Positions 7,514 through 13,601 of a stretch of DNA of 15,107 nucleotides are shown here, piece after piece (the first letter of the stretch is position 1; each line of letters begins with the position of its first letter). The notes beneath the pieces are model-generated. The model was not told the origin of the DNA. It did no database searches and saw only the letters and a program-made list of their open reading frames with translations. Source of the stretch: JBMOPD01 sp049323615. GTDB taxonomy: Bacteria; Bacillota; Desulfotomaculia; Desulfotomaculales; Desulfocucumaceae. The DNA is taken from NCBI GenBank assembly GCA_049323615.1, contig JBMOPD010000008.1, positions 1 through 15,107 of the forward strand, in the 5' to 3' direction. Both the position numbers and the translations under genes were made by a program.

Positions 7514-8734
7514 ATGGCTATTACAAACTGGGAGATCCCAAGGGAAGAATTCATTGCCAGGCAGAAAAAATGTGCTCAGATGGCCAAAGAAAAAGGGCTG
7601 AGCGGGTTATTGGTGTGGTCTAAAGGCGGAGGCACCGTAGACAGGTACGGCGATGTTCTATATTTGAGCAATCATTACAGCTCGTTTCCACATATTCCGG
7701 ACAACCCGCCGGCATGGGCCGGCAGGGCATGTTCCGCCGTAATAATTCCCGCGGAGGGCGATCCTGCGCTGCTGGTGGAAATACCGGATTACCGCCGTGA
7801 CCTGGTGGCTATAGGAGATGTCCGGTACAGCATAAACCTGCCGGAATTGGCTGCCAGAACAATAAAGGAAAAGGGTATGGCCGGGGGCAAGGTGGGGCTG
7901 GTCGCCTCGGAAACCATGCTGCTGGGCCCGTACAAGCTTTTGCTCAGCCACCTGCCCAACGTGGAGTTTGTTGCGGCGGACGATATTTTGACCTCCATGA
8001 GGGTTATTAAAAGCCCCAATGAAATTAAGTTTATGCGGAAAGCCGGCGAGGTGGGGTCGAAAATATTAACCGCCGTAATGGAAGCGGTTGAGCCCGGCAA
8101 GACCGAGGCGGAAGTAATACTGGAGGGCCTAAAGGTGGCGACTTTGGAAGGGGCGGCCACTTATGACTTCCCCACCGCTTCCGGTCCCTTCAATCAATTC
8201 TACTGCGCCAGCAGCCTTCCCTCATGGGATACCGCCAGAAAGCTGAAAAAAGGAGAAATATTCCACGTTGATATGTACGGTGCTTATCAGGGATATTATT
8301 ACGATTTCTCCCGGACCACCATAGTGGGCGGTGAGGCCACCGCGGCCCAAAAAGAAATATGTGAGGCCTCAAAAGCCACCTGCGAGGAGGTTATTAAAGC
8401 CATCCGTCCCGGTGTGACAGCGGAAGAACTGGCCTTTGTGGGGATGGATTTCTTGAAAAAAATAGGTTACGCCGGGAAAGAAGGACATACCGCCAGCAAT
8501 GTCACCGCCGCTTTGGCGGAGAGCTTCCCTTCCTTCGGCCACAGCATCGGTTTAGGCTGGGAAGCCCCGTGGCTGATGCCGGGAGACAAAACTGTCATCC
8601 GGGCGGGGATGTGTCTGGCTATAGAGCGGGCTGTCGGGAACGATGAGGTCGGAACTTCGGCTTTCGAAGAAAACCTTATTGTTACCGAAAGCGGTGCGGA
8701 AGTAGTAAGCGTTACCAAAAAGGTTTGGTGGTAG
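7514..8734 (+). CDS. M24-family metallohydrolase (Xaa-Pro peptidase/creatinase fold)
   Basis: A 406-residue protein with the N-terminal creatinase/prolidase domain (about 10-160) and the C-terminal pita-bread domain (about 168-402). All five metal ligands of active M24 peptidases are present: D253 (HVDMYG), D264 (YYDFSRT), H343 (FGHSIGLG), E371 (LAIERAV) and E385 (FEENLIV). It therefore looks like a dinuclear-metal hydrolase rather than a metal-free creatinase. AAAGGAGGA lies about 10 nt before the ATG. Within this operon it may be a true Xaa-Pro dipeptidase, or it may cleave a C-N bond in a small molecule, as ectoine hydrolase (DoeA) of the same fold does. The sequence alone does not decide this. 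Confidence 0.88.
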   Translation: MAITNWEIPREEFIARQKKCAQMAKEKGLSGLLVWSKGGGTVDRYGDVLYLSNHYSSFPHIPDNPPAWAGRACSAVIIPAEGDPALLVEIPDYRRDLVAIGDVRYSINLPELAARTIKEKGMAGGKVGLVASETMLLGPYKLLLSHLPNVEFVAADDILTSMRVIKSPNEIKFMRKAGEVGSKILTAVMEAVEPGKTEAEVILEGLKVATLEGAATYDFPTASGPFNQFYCASSLPSWDTARKLKKGEIFHVDMYGAYQGYYYDFSRTTIVGGEATAAQKEICEASKATCEEVIKAIRPGVTAEELAFVGMDFLKKIGYAGKEGHTASNVTAALAESFPSFGHSIGLGWEAPWLMPGDKTVIRAGMCLAIERAVGNDEVGTSAFEENLIVTESGAEVVSVTKKVWW

Positions 8735-8746
8735 TATATTTTGTGC

Positions 8747-8783
8747 AAAGGAGGGTGAAGGCGTGGCGCCGGAACCCTCCTTT
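8747..8783 (+). promoter_or_regulatory. Stem-loop burying a strong Shine-Dalgarno sequence
   Basis: AAAGGAGGGT (8747-8756) and ACCCTCCTTT (8774-8783) form a perfect 10-bp stem. The left arm is an ideal ribosome binding site, and the 17-nt loop contains a GTG (8763) that opens a 25-codon ORF. No long U-run follows, so it is not a clear terminator. It could be a processing or stability element, an attenuator, or a translational switch between the M24 gene and the nucleotidyltransferase gene. Confidence 0.45.
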
Positions 8784-8840
8784 CCGGTAAATAAAAAACT
8801 TGGAGGAAAGGTTGTGGTACTTTTAAATGCGGGACATTAA
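8763..8840 (+). CDS. Possible 25-residue leader peptide
   Basis: The GTG at 8763 has AAAGGAGG at good spacing (8747-8754) and opens a reading frame with no in-frame stop until TAA 8838-8840. The predicted peptide is MAPEPSFPVNKKL, then GGKVVVLLNAGH. It overlaps the nucleotidyltransferase start (8827) by 14 nt. The GGAGG at 8802-8806 also fits an internal in-frame GTG (8814) better than it fits the downstream ATG. The peptide could couple translation to the next gene or be a chance ORF; no homolog is recognised. Confidence 0.25.
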   Translation: MAPEPSFPVNKKLGGKVVVLLNAGH

Positions 8841-9612
8841 TCAAAGTAAATACCCGGATGAACAGGAAATGATGGACCTGGCCTACAGGATAATGGGAGA
8901 AGCCAAAAAAAGAGGCATAGTGATGCGGATTTTAGGGTCTATCGCCTTTCGCATTCACTGTCAGAAATTCAGGCACTGGCACGAAAGCCTGAACAGAAGG
9001 TTAACCGATGTTGATTTCGTAACCTACTACCGAGAAGTCGATAAAGTGGAAAAATTACTTTTCGATTTCGGCTGCACTCAGGATGAGGATGTTTATACCC
9101 TGCACGGAAAGGAAAGGCGTATTTTCTATTATCCGGGCACCTCTATTCATTCCGATGTTTTTATTGACAAATTGCGGTTTTGCCACGAAATTGATTTTAG
9201 CGGCCGGTTAGAAATAGACGACATGACCATCAGCCTGGTGGATCTATTACTTGAAAAAATGCAGATTGTACAGATTAATGAGAAGGACATTATCGACACG
9301 ATCATGTTGTTCAGGGAGCACTATGCCGGACCTGGTGATACGGAAACAATTAATACAGATTACCTGGCCGCCCTTTGCGGCAAAGATTGGGGCCTGTGGA
9401 AAACCGTCACGGATAATTTAGAAAAGGTCAATATGTTTTTAACGAAATATCAGGCGTTAACTGATGAAGACCGGGCGGATGTTTCCGGCAAAATAAAAGC
9501 CACCCTTGACCGGATTAATCAGGAGCCTAAATCAGTGCGCTGGAAACTTCGTGCCAGGATAGGCGATAAAGTGAAGTGGTATAACGAGGTTGATGAAGTT
9601 GACAGGGGTTAA
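8827..9612 (+). CDS. Nucleotidyltransferase-fold protein (AbiEii/minimal NTase-like)
   Basis: A 261-residue cytoplasmic protein with the nucleotidyltransferase signature: LGS (36-38), then DVD at D61/D63, and a third acidic residue in HSDVFID (D110). These match the GS-x(n)-DxD...D metal site of pol-beta-type transferases. Helix 129-163, with LLLEKMQIV...EKDIIDTIMLF, resembles the segment after the catalytic domain in AbiEii-like proteins. The C-terminal 90 residues are helical and charged, with no match I recognise. The in-frame TAA at 8824-8826 fixes ATG 8827 as the earliest start, yet GGAGG is 20 nt away, so translation may depend on coupling. There is no partner antitoxin gene next door, so a toxin role is doubtful; a modifying enzyme acting on a small molecule or RNA is equally possible. 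Confidence 0.7.
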   Translation: MRDINQSKYPDEQEMMDLAYRIMGEAKKRGIVMRILGSIAFRIHCQKFRHWHESLNRRLTDVDFVTYYREVDKVEKLLFDFGCTQDEDVYTLHGKERRIFYYPGTSIHSDVFIDKLRFCHEIDFSGRLEIDDMTISLVDLLLEKMQIVQINEKDIIDTIMLFREHYAGPGDTETINTDYLAALCGKDWGLWKTVTDNLEKVNMFLTKYQALTDEDRADVSGKIKATLDRINQEPKSVRWKLRARIGDKVKWYNEVDEVDRG

Positions 9613-9698
9613 GTATTGTATAAATTTTCGCAGGGACCGCAGGCCGGCTATTAAATTAAAACAACGTGCCGGTAAAGTGGCGCAGGGGGTGGTGTAAT

Positions 9699-10013
9699 AT
9701 GGAAAACAATAAAATAATTTACGAGGTTGAAGAAATCAGGGGCAGCTGTCCGGTATATAAAGTAGGCGATAAAATTGTTATCGATTCCCAGTACCCGGTT
9801 GAAAAATTAAACTTTAAGGAATCCGACGGGCTGTGCATGCGGGTCACCGACAGTATGTGGACAAGGTTGACCTGGCAGTTTGGAAACGATGAACTGCTAA
9901 AACATTTATACGGTGTAACCGGTGAGTGCAGAATAGCGTGCCCGATGCCGGGCAAGCCATACACCCCTTGTGGGTACGTAATCTTTAGAATTAAAAAGGA
10001 AAAAACAGGATAG
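9699..10013 (+). CDS. TIGR04076-like small Cys protein
   Basis: A 104-residue protein that fits the TIGR04076 family of unknown function. It has an N-terminal strand-rich part with GSCPVYKVGDKIVI (26-39 counting from the GTG at 9666), and a C-terminal CRIACPMPGKPYTPCG-VIFRI block typical of the family. Conserved Cys residues suggest metal or cluster binding, or redox chemistry, but no function is established. ATG 9699 is chosen over GTG 9666 because AGGGGGTGG ends 6 nt before it and because the family N-terminus begins there. Its stop codon is built into the next gene's binding site (TAGGGGG), so the pair is translated together. Confidence 0.7.
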   Translation: MENNKIIYEVEEIRGSCPVYKVGDKIVIDSQYPVEKLNFKESDGLCMRVTDSMWTRLTWQFGNDELLKHLYGVTGECRIACPMPGKPYTPCGYVIFRIKKEKTG

Positions 10014-10026
10014 GGGGTATATTTGT

Positions 10027-10668
10027 ATGGCCTGGAAAGTAAAGCATGGGGAAACACCTGAAACTCAATATCCCCCTGAAAGTGTGCGGCCGGAAAAAGT
10101 GAATTATCCGCTGCCGGGTAATATGGTGGAAGTATATGTGGAAAAAGTGTATGGCTGCTGCGCGGTTTGTGTTGAAGGGGATAAAATGGTATACGGCAGC
10201 ACGGAGATCCTTTTGGATCAATGTGAGGTGTCAGGTGATTTACCATTATTTAAAGGGAGTTCATTTAAGGGCGGCAAATCCGGGGTTTTTTGCCCGATTG
10301 CCATGAACAGCCTGTATCCGTATATATCAGCCATGGGATTTGGGATAAGCGCGGTTGATATGGGTATCGCCGAGAGCGGCGAAGACGGTTATGTTATTTG
10401 TCCAGCCTGGGGGCCCCCCCATTGCGAGGCGCTGGTAATATACAGACTGCACCCGGTGCCCATAGAAAAATGCGGTGTTGACGCATGGTACGAATACCTT
10501 GCGAAAATGGGGCATGTGGCAGTTCCGTCATACTTTCTGGAAACCTTTGCCAGTGAAGAAACCAAAGATAAAAGAAAGCACCAGGTGGAAGAATGGCTGA
10601 AAATGGGCAAGCCAAAGTTTTGGGAGGGTTGGAGAAACCCGCCGTGTCAACCCAGGCGTAAAAAATAG
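10027..10668 (+). CDS. Second, longer TIGR04076-like protein
   Basis: A 213-residue protein whose central part (about 34-148) looks like a diverged relative of the preceding gene. Matching blocks are VEVYVEKVYGCCAVCVEGDKM, FCPIAMNSLYPYISAMGFG and YVICPAWGPPHCEALVIYRL. It adds about 33 residues at the N-terminus and a charged helical tail of about 60 residues with Trp- and Lys-rich segments. It carries at least eight Cys, including a CC pair (44-45) and C-x2-C (45-48). GGGGG (10014-10018) lies 8 nt before the ATG, and only 13 bp separate it from the first paralog. Tandem, unequal copies suggest a heteromeric complex. Function unknown. Confidence 0.65.
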   Translation: MAWKVKHGETPETQYPPESVRPEKVNYPLPGNMVEVYVEKVYGCCAVCVEGDKMVYGSTEILLDQCEVSGDLPLFKGSSFKGGKSGVFCPIAMNSLYPYISAMGFGISAVDMGIAESGEDGYVICPAWGPPHCEALVIYRLHPVPIEKCGVDAWYEYLAKMGHVAVPSYFLETFASEETKDKRKHQVEEWLKMGKPKFWEGWRNPPCQPRRKK

Positions 10669-10733
10669 CAGTTACTTTTAAGTTCAGGCCATTTGTCTAC
10701 AGCAGGCCGGGTTTAATTGACGGGGGGTTAAAG

Positions 10734-12362
10734 ATGGTTTTACGGGATGGATGCAAGGCGGATTTAGTGATAACCGGGCAATCTGTTTTCACCGGCCGGC
10801 ACGACCGGCCCGGGCCGGGTGCCCTCGCCGTACTGGGCAACCGTATACTGGCTGTGGGAGCCGAAAGCGACATTGAATCCTTCATTGGCCCGGAAACAAG
10901 AATACTCCGCTTCGGCGAAGAATTGATTATGCCGGGCTTCCACGATTTTCACCTCCACCTGATGCTGGGCGCCCTTTCCCAGGAGATCGTCTGCCTGAGA
11001 GACGCCGGATCACAGGAAGAGTGCGCCGAAATGGTTTGCCGGTTTGCCGCTGAACATCCGGATGATGCCTGGGTACTGGGGTTTGGATGGTACCATATTT
11101 TTTGGCAAAAAAAGGAACTGCCGCACCGCTCCGCCCTTGACCGGCTGGTTCCGGACCGCCCGGTATTCTTATTTAATTCGGAATACCACGGCGCCTGGGT
11201 AAACAGCAAGGCTTTGGAAGTCCTTGGCATAAGCCGGGATACTCCAAATCCGCCCTTCGGTGAAATTGCCAAAGATGAAAACGGTGAACCCACCGGGTTC
11301 CTGTATGAAACTGCAATGGGGCTGGCCAGGGCGGCCCTTAATTTCGATTGGGACCGCCGCAAGAGTTTGTTGCGAAGCTTTCTGACCAAGGCGGCCCGGC
11401 TTGGCGTTACCAGTGTCAACGACATGTTTCCGCTGCCGGGGATTGAATTGGAAAATTTAGATGTTTACCGGTATTTCGAAGAACAAAACGAATTGACGGT
11501 GAGAATTCATTTCCTTGCAGGTTTAAGCGGTGATCTGGATCATGCCCGGGATCTGCGGGATAATTACGGGTCCGAAAAACTCAAGTTTTCGGGGCTAAAA
11601 CAGTTTCTGGACGGGGTGGCGCCCACATATACCGCCTGCATGGTGGAGCCGTACGCCGACCGGGTGGACAGCCTGGGTATTACTCTTTTACCCCCGGAAG
11701 TGGTCAAAGAGTGGGTGGTCAAAGCTGACCGGGAAGGGTTCAGGATTCGCCTTCACGCCTGTGGAGACGGTGGGGTAAGGCTGGGCCTGGACTGCTACGA
11801 GGCGGCCCGCAGGGCCAACGGCTCAAGGGATGCACGGCACACTATCGAGCATATTGAATTAGTGCATCCCCTTGATATTGACCGGTTCGCCGAACTCGGC
11901 GTAATTGCTTCGGTACAGCCTGAGCACCTTGCCCTCACCGAAAAATTTGCCGATAATCCGTATCTCCGGAGCATTGGGAAGAAGCGGGACCGGTTTACCT
12001 GGGCCTTTAAAACCCTTGCCAGCAGGGGGGCAAGACTGGCTTTCGGCAGTGATTATCCCATTGTGGACCTGGAACCCCTGGCTGAGGTGTACCGGTCCAT
12101 GACCAGGGTATTTAACGACGGTAAACCGGATGGAGGGTGGAACCCCCAGGAACGTTTAACTTTATCGGAGGCGCTGCGGGCCTACACAGCGGGTCCGGCT
12201 TACGGCACCTTCAGGGAGAATGAACTGGGAACGCTGGAAGCGGGGAAGTTGGCCGATATTGTGGTTTTGGACCGCAACATTTTTGCCAAGGCGCCGGAAG
12301 AAATCCGGGAGGCTAAGGTTAAAACCACTATTGCAGACGGAAAAGTAATATTTGAAGATTAA
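10734..12362 (+). CDS. Metal-dependent amidohydrolase, YtcJ-type (amidohydrolase 3)
   Basis: A 542-residue TIM-barrel amidohydrolase with flanking beta-sandwich strands from both ends. The metal-site blocks are HLH (73-75, in PGFHDFHLHL), Lys289 in LKQFLDG (the position used as bridging Lys in this family), H341 in LHACGDG, HTIEH (369-373) and Asp440 in GSDYP. PEHL and the closing AGKLADIVVLD strand are also typical. Length agrees with YtcJ / N-substituted formamide deformylase-like proteins (about 530-550). It is predicted to hydrolyse an amide, formamide or related C-N bond in a small molecule. GGGGGG lies 7 nt before the ATG. Last gene of the operon; it may release the amine that the first-gene aminotransferase uses. 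Confidence 0.88.
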   Translation: MVLRDGCKADLVITGQSVFTGRHDRPGPGALAVLGNRILAVGAESDIESFIGPETRILRFGEELIMPGFHDFHLHLMLGALSQEIVCLRDAGSQEECAEMVCRFAAEHPDDAWVLGFGWYHIFWQKKELPHRSALDRLVPDRPVFLFNSEYHGAWVNSKALEVLGISRDTPNPPFGEIAKDENGEPTGFLYETAMGLARAALNFDWDRRKSLLRSFLTKAARLGVTSVNDMFPLPGIELENLDVYRYFEEQNELTVRIHFLAGLSGDLDHARDLRDNYGSEKLKFSGLKQFLDGVAPTYTACMVEPYADRVDSLGITLLPPEVVKEWVVKADREGFRIRLHACGDGGVRLGLDCYEAARRANGSRDARHTIEHIELVHPLDIDRFAELGVIASVQPEHLALTEKFADNPYLRSIGKKRDRFTWAFKTLASRGARLAFGSDYPIVDLEPLAEVYRSMTRVFNDGKPDGGWNPQERLTLSEALRAYTAGPAYGTFRENELGTLEAGKLADIVVLDRNIFAKAPEEIREAKVKTTIADGKVIFED

Positions 12363-12452
12363 TTCGTTAGGAAAAGAAAAACTTAGCCACCGGAGCAGGA
12401 AAAGCCGGCTCTTGACTGATCCCCGGAATATATCTGATAGTGTGAGACCGCA

Positions 12453-12471
12453 GTTGCCTGCATTACTGCAG
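12453..12471. repeat. 19-bp direct repeat, copy A, with TGCA-N4-TGCA palindrome
   Basis: GTTGCCTGCATTACTGCAG occurs identically at 13372-13390. It contains TGCA-TTAC-TGCA, and here extends to the perfect palindrome CCTGCA-TTAC-TGCAGG (12457-12472). The placement well upstream of a sigma-54 promoter makes it a likely activator site. Confidence 0.75.
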
Positions 12472-12559
12472 GAAAATGTGGAAATTTAACAAACGTATCC
12501 AGCAATACTGTATATGGCGCTTGGCGGCCCTTGCCCCGAGTAAAACCTGCAAATCTGTG

Positions 12560-12604
12560 TAAACCTGCATAAATGCACATACACCATGCATATATGCAGG
12601 TTTA
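12560..12604 (+). terminator. Inverted repeat: possible operon terminator and/or activator site pair
   Basis: TAAACCTGCATA (12560-12571) and TATGCAGGTTTA (12593-12604) are perfect 12-bp inverted repeats, followed by TTTTTATG. RNA from the amidohydrolase operon could form a terminator hairpin here, although it is 200 bp past the stop codon. The same DNA holds TGCATAAATGCA (12566-12577) and TGCATATATGCA (12587-12598), whose centres are 21 bp apart, two helical turns, as for two activator dimers on one DNA face. Both uses are compatible. Confidence 0.5.
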
Positions 12605-12705
12605 TTTTTATGCGGCTCTCCTGGGCGCTGGAGGCTTGGAGTACAATTCCCTGCAAAATAGTGTGGTGGTAACCAAAATATATACCATTTTGGGGGGTAA
12701 TTTTT

Positions 12706-12722
12706 GTGGCATTATTTTTGCA
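12706..12722 (+). promoter_or_regulatory. Sigma-54 (-24/-12) promoter A
   Basis: GTGGCATTATTTTTGCA matches the -24/-12 consensus, with GG at 12708-12709 and GC at 12720-12721. The 17-mer TGGCATTATTTTTGCAA (12707-12723) is repeated exactly before Glu dehydrogenase. Start of transcription is expected near 12733. Confidence 0.85.
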
Positions 12723-12804
12723 ATTTCAAAATACCGGGGGGCGCTTGGTGCGGGAGTGCAATTGCCGCGAGCCAGTTGTTACGGTTTAGTAAGGATGTGA
12801 TAAA

Positions 12805-13077
12805 ATGTTTTCGGACAGGGATTTGCATGAGATAAGACTCCAGCTGGAAAGGGCCTGTGACCAGTGCCTGCTTACGAGGGGACATTGTGAGAAATGCAAT
12901 GTCCGGCGGCTCCTGGGCATAATAAGCGGAGTCGAACGGGGCGGGCAAAAGCCAAGCTATTTTATTCCCGGTGAGGAACTGGCTGTTTTAACCAATCCCG
13001 GCTCTCCTGAATACGGTGCAGTTGTGGAAAAGTGGAAAATTATAGTTAAACAGGACAAAAAACGCCTGGTAATGTAA
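12805..13077 (+). CDS. Small protein with C-x2-C-x6-C-x2-C motif, unknown function
   Basis: A 90-residue soluble protein that I do not recognise. The four Cys residues, C18, C21, C28 and C31 (CDQCLLTRGHCEKC), form a compact C-x2-C-x6-C-x2-C site suited to zinc or an iron-sulfur cluster. The C-terminal half is strand-like (SYFIPGEELAVL, EKWKIIVKQ) without Cys. AAGGA at 12791-12795 precedes the ATG by about 9 nt. It is the first gene behind sigma-54 promoter A and lies 45 bp before the MoaD/ThiS gene. In anaerobic Firmicutes small Fe-S and MoaD-like proteins accompany tungsten/molybdenum oxidoreductases, so a cofactor role is conceivable, but no such enzyme is in this window. Confidence 0.65.
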   Translation: MFSDRDLHEIRLQLERACDQCLLTRGHCEKCNVRRLLGIISGVERGGQKPSYFIPGEELAVLTNPGSPEYGAVVEKWKIIVKQDKKRLVM

Positions 13078-13122
13078 GGCGTGGTCCAAATTCTATTGCG
13101 GTATTACGGGAGGTCCGGGCAA

Positions 13123-13353
13123 ATGGGAATACAAGTTAAGTTATACGGACCTTTAGAAAAATATGGCGACCGGGGGGAGGTGCATTTTGCAGAGATTAAA
13201 CCGGGTTGGACCATCGAGCAGTTGCTGGACTGCCTTAGAATACCCAGGCCCGCAATTGGTTTTATTACTGTCAATGGCTGCAAAGCATTATTGACTTACC
13301 GGCTGCAGGAAAATGATGTGATTAAAGTATTTCCTCATGTTTCAGGCGGATAG
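13123..13353 (+). CDS. MoaD/ThiS-family sulfur carrier protein
   Basis: A 76-residue ubiquitin-fold protein ending in the diagnostic Gly-Gly (FPHVSGG), the site where E1-like enzymes adenylate the C-terminus to form a thiocarboxylate. VKLYGPLEKYGDRG at the N-terminus, TIEQLLDCL, and ENDVIKVFP before the tail fit MoaD/ThiS proteins of about 75-90 residues. ATG 13123 is preferred over the upstream GTG 13081 because GGGAGG (13108-13113) lies 9 nt before it. It shares the sigma-54 promoter A unit with the Cys-motif protein. No moaE, moeB or thiG is nearby, so whether it serves molybdopterin, tungstopterin or another sulfur-transfer route is open. Confidence 0.85.
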   Translation: MGIQVKLYGPLEKYGDRGEVHFAEIKPGWTIEQLLDCLRIPRPAIGFITVNGCKALLTYRLQENDVIKVFPHVSGG

Positions 13354-13370
13354 CCGGCCTGCGCGGGGGT

Positions 13371-13395
13371 GGTTGCCTGCATTACTGCAGCAACC
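13371..13395. repeat. 19-bp direct repeat, copy B, inside a hairpin
   Basis: GTTGCCTGCATTACTGCAG (13372-13390) is identical to the copy at 12453. Here flanking bases extend the dyad: GGTTG (13371-13375) pairs with CAACC (13391-13395), and CTGCA with TGCAG, around TTAC with one bulged C. It could also stop transcription arriving from the MoaD gene, which ends 18 bp before it, but no U-run follows. Confidence 0.7.
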
Positions 13396-13530
13396 GTAAA
13401 TTGTATGGATACGCAGGTCGAAACTGCAATTATGCAGATTTATAAAACATTGCCTGCCGTTATGCGGTAAGGCGCAGGGTATAATCCCTGCAAAAAGTAC
13501 ATTTATAACCAAAATGTCTGGTTTGTCTCC

Positions 13531-13547
13531 ATGGCATTATTTTTGCA
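13531..13547 (+). promoter_or_regulatory. Sigma-54 (-24/-12) promoter B of Glu dehydrogenase
   Basis: ATGGCATTATTTTTGCA has GG at 13533-13534 and GC at 13545-13546 with exact spacing. Transcription would begin near 13557, about 45 nt before the ATG at 13602. Confidence 0.85.
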
Positions 13548-13601
13548 ACAATTAAATAACTAAAAATCCCATGTATTGTGGGAAAGAAAGGGGCAGTAAG
13601 A

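Larger units (their letters stand above)
12363..12804. promoter_or_regulatory. Control region A: sigma-54 regulatory region before the Cys-motif/MoaD pair
   Basis: A 442-bp stretch with no convincing gene. It holds a dyad at 12457-12472, two TGCA-N4-TGCA sites (12566-12577 and 12587-12598) lying in a larger inverted repeat, a shared CCCTGCAAAA (12649-12658), AACCAAAAT (12671-12679) and a -24/-12 promoter (12706-12722). The same parts recur in the same order before Glu dehydrogenase (13354-13601), so the two regions are duplicates or were built to answer the same activator. Confidence 0.75.
13354..13601. promoter_or_regulatory. Control region B: sigma-54 regulatory region before Glu dehydrogenase
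   Basis: It contains the 19-bp repeat copy B (13372-13390), TGCAATTATGCA (13425-13436), a weaker TGCCGTTATGCG (13455-13466), the perfect dyad GCAGGG-TATAAT-CCCTGC (13474-13491), CCCTGCAAAA (13486-13495), AACCAAAAT (13507-13515) and the -24/-12 promoter (13531-13547). These elements follow the order seen in region A. Confidence 0.75.

Noticed and set aside
9719..10246. 175-codon minus-strand ORF
   Set aside because: It is antisense to both TIGR04076-like genes, with no promoter or binding site and a Pro/His-rich product typical of a shadow frame.
10949..11425. 158-codon minus-strand ORF
   Set aside because: It is antisense to the amidohydrolase metal-site region and shows no family features.
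12573..12800. 75-codon plus-strand ORF in the intergenic region
   Set aside because: It runs across the inverted repeat and the sigma-54 promoter A, has no ribosome binding site and its composition is not protein-like.
13081..13122. GTG 13081 as the MoaD/ThiS start
   Set aside because: It adds 14 residues outside the ubiquitin fold, whereas ATG 13123 has GGGAGG at 9 nt.
12453..13436. CRISPR array from the repeated TGCA-containing blocks
   Set aside because: There are only two long copies, 919 bp apart with genes between them; the short dyads are unevenly spaced and fit activator sites.
13474..13491. TATAAT at 13480-13485 as a sigma-70 -10 element
   Set aside because: No -35-like hexamer lies 16-18 bp upstream, and the hexamer is the centre of a GCAGGG/CCCTGC dyad.
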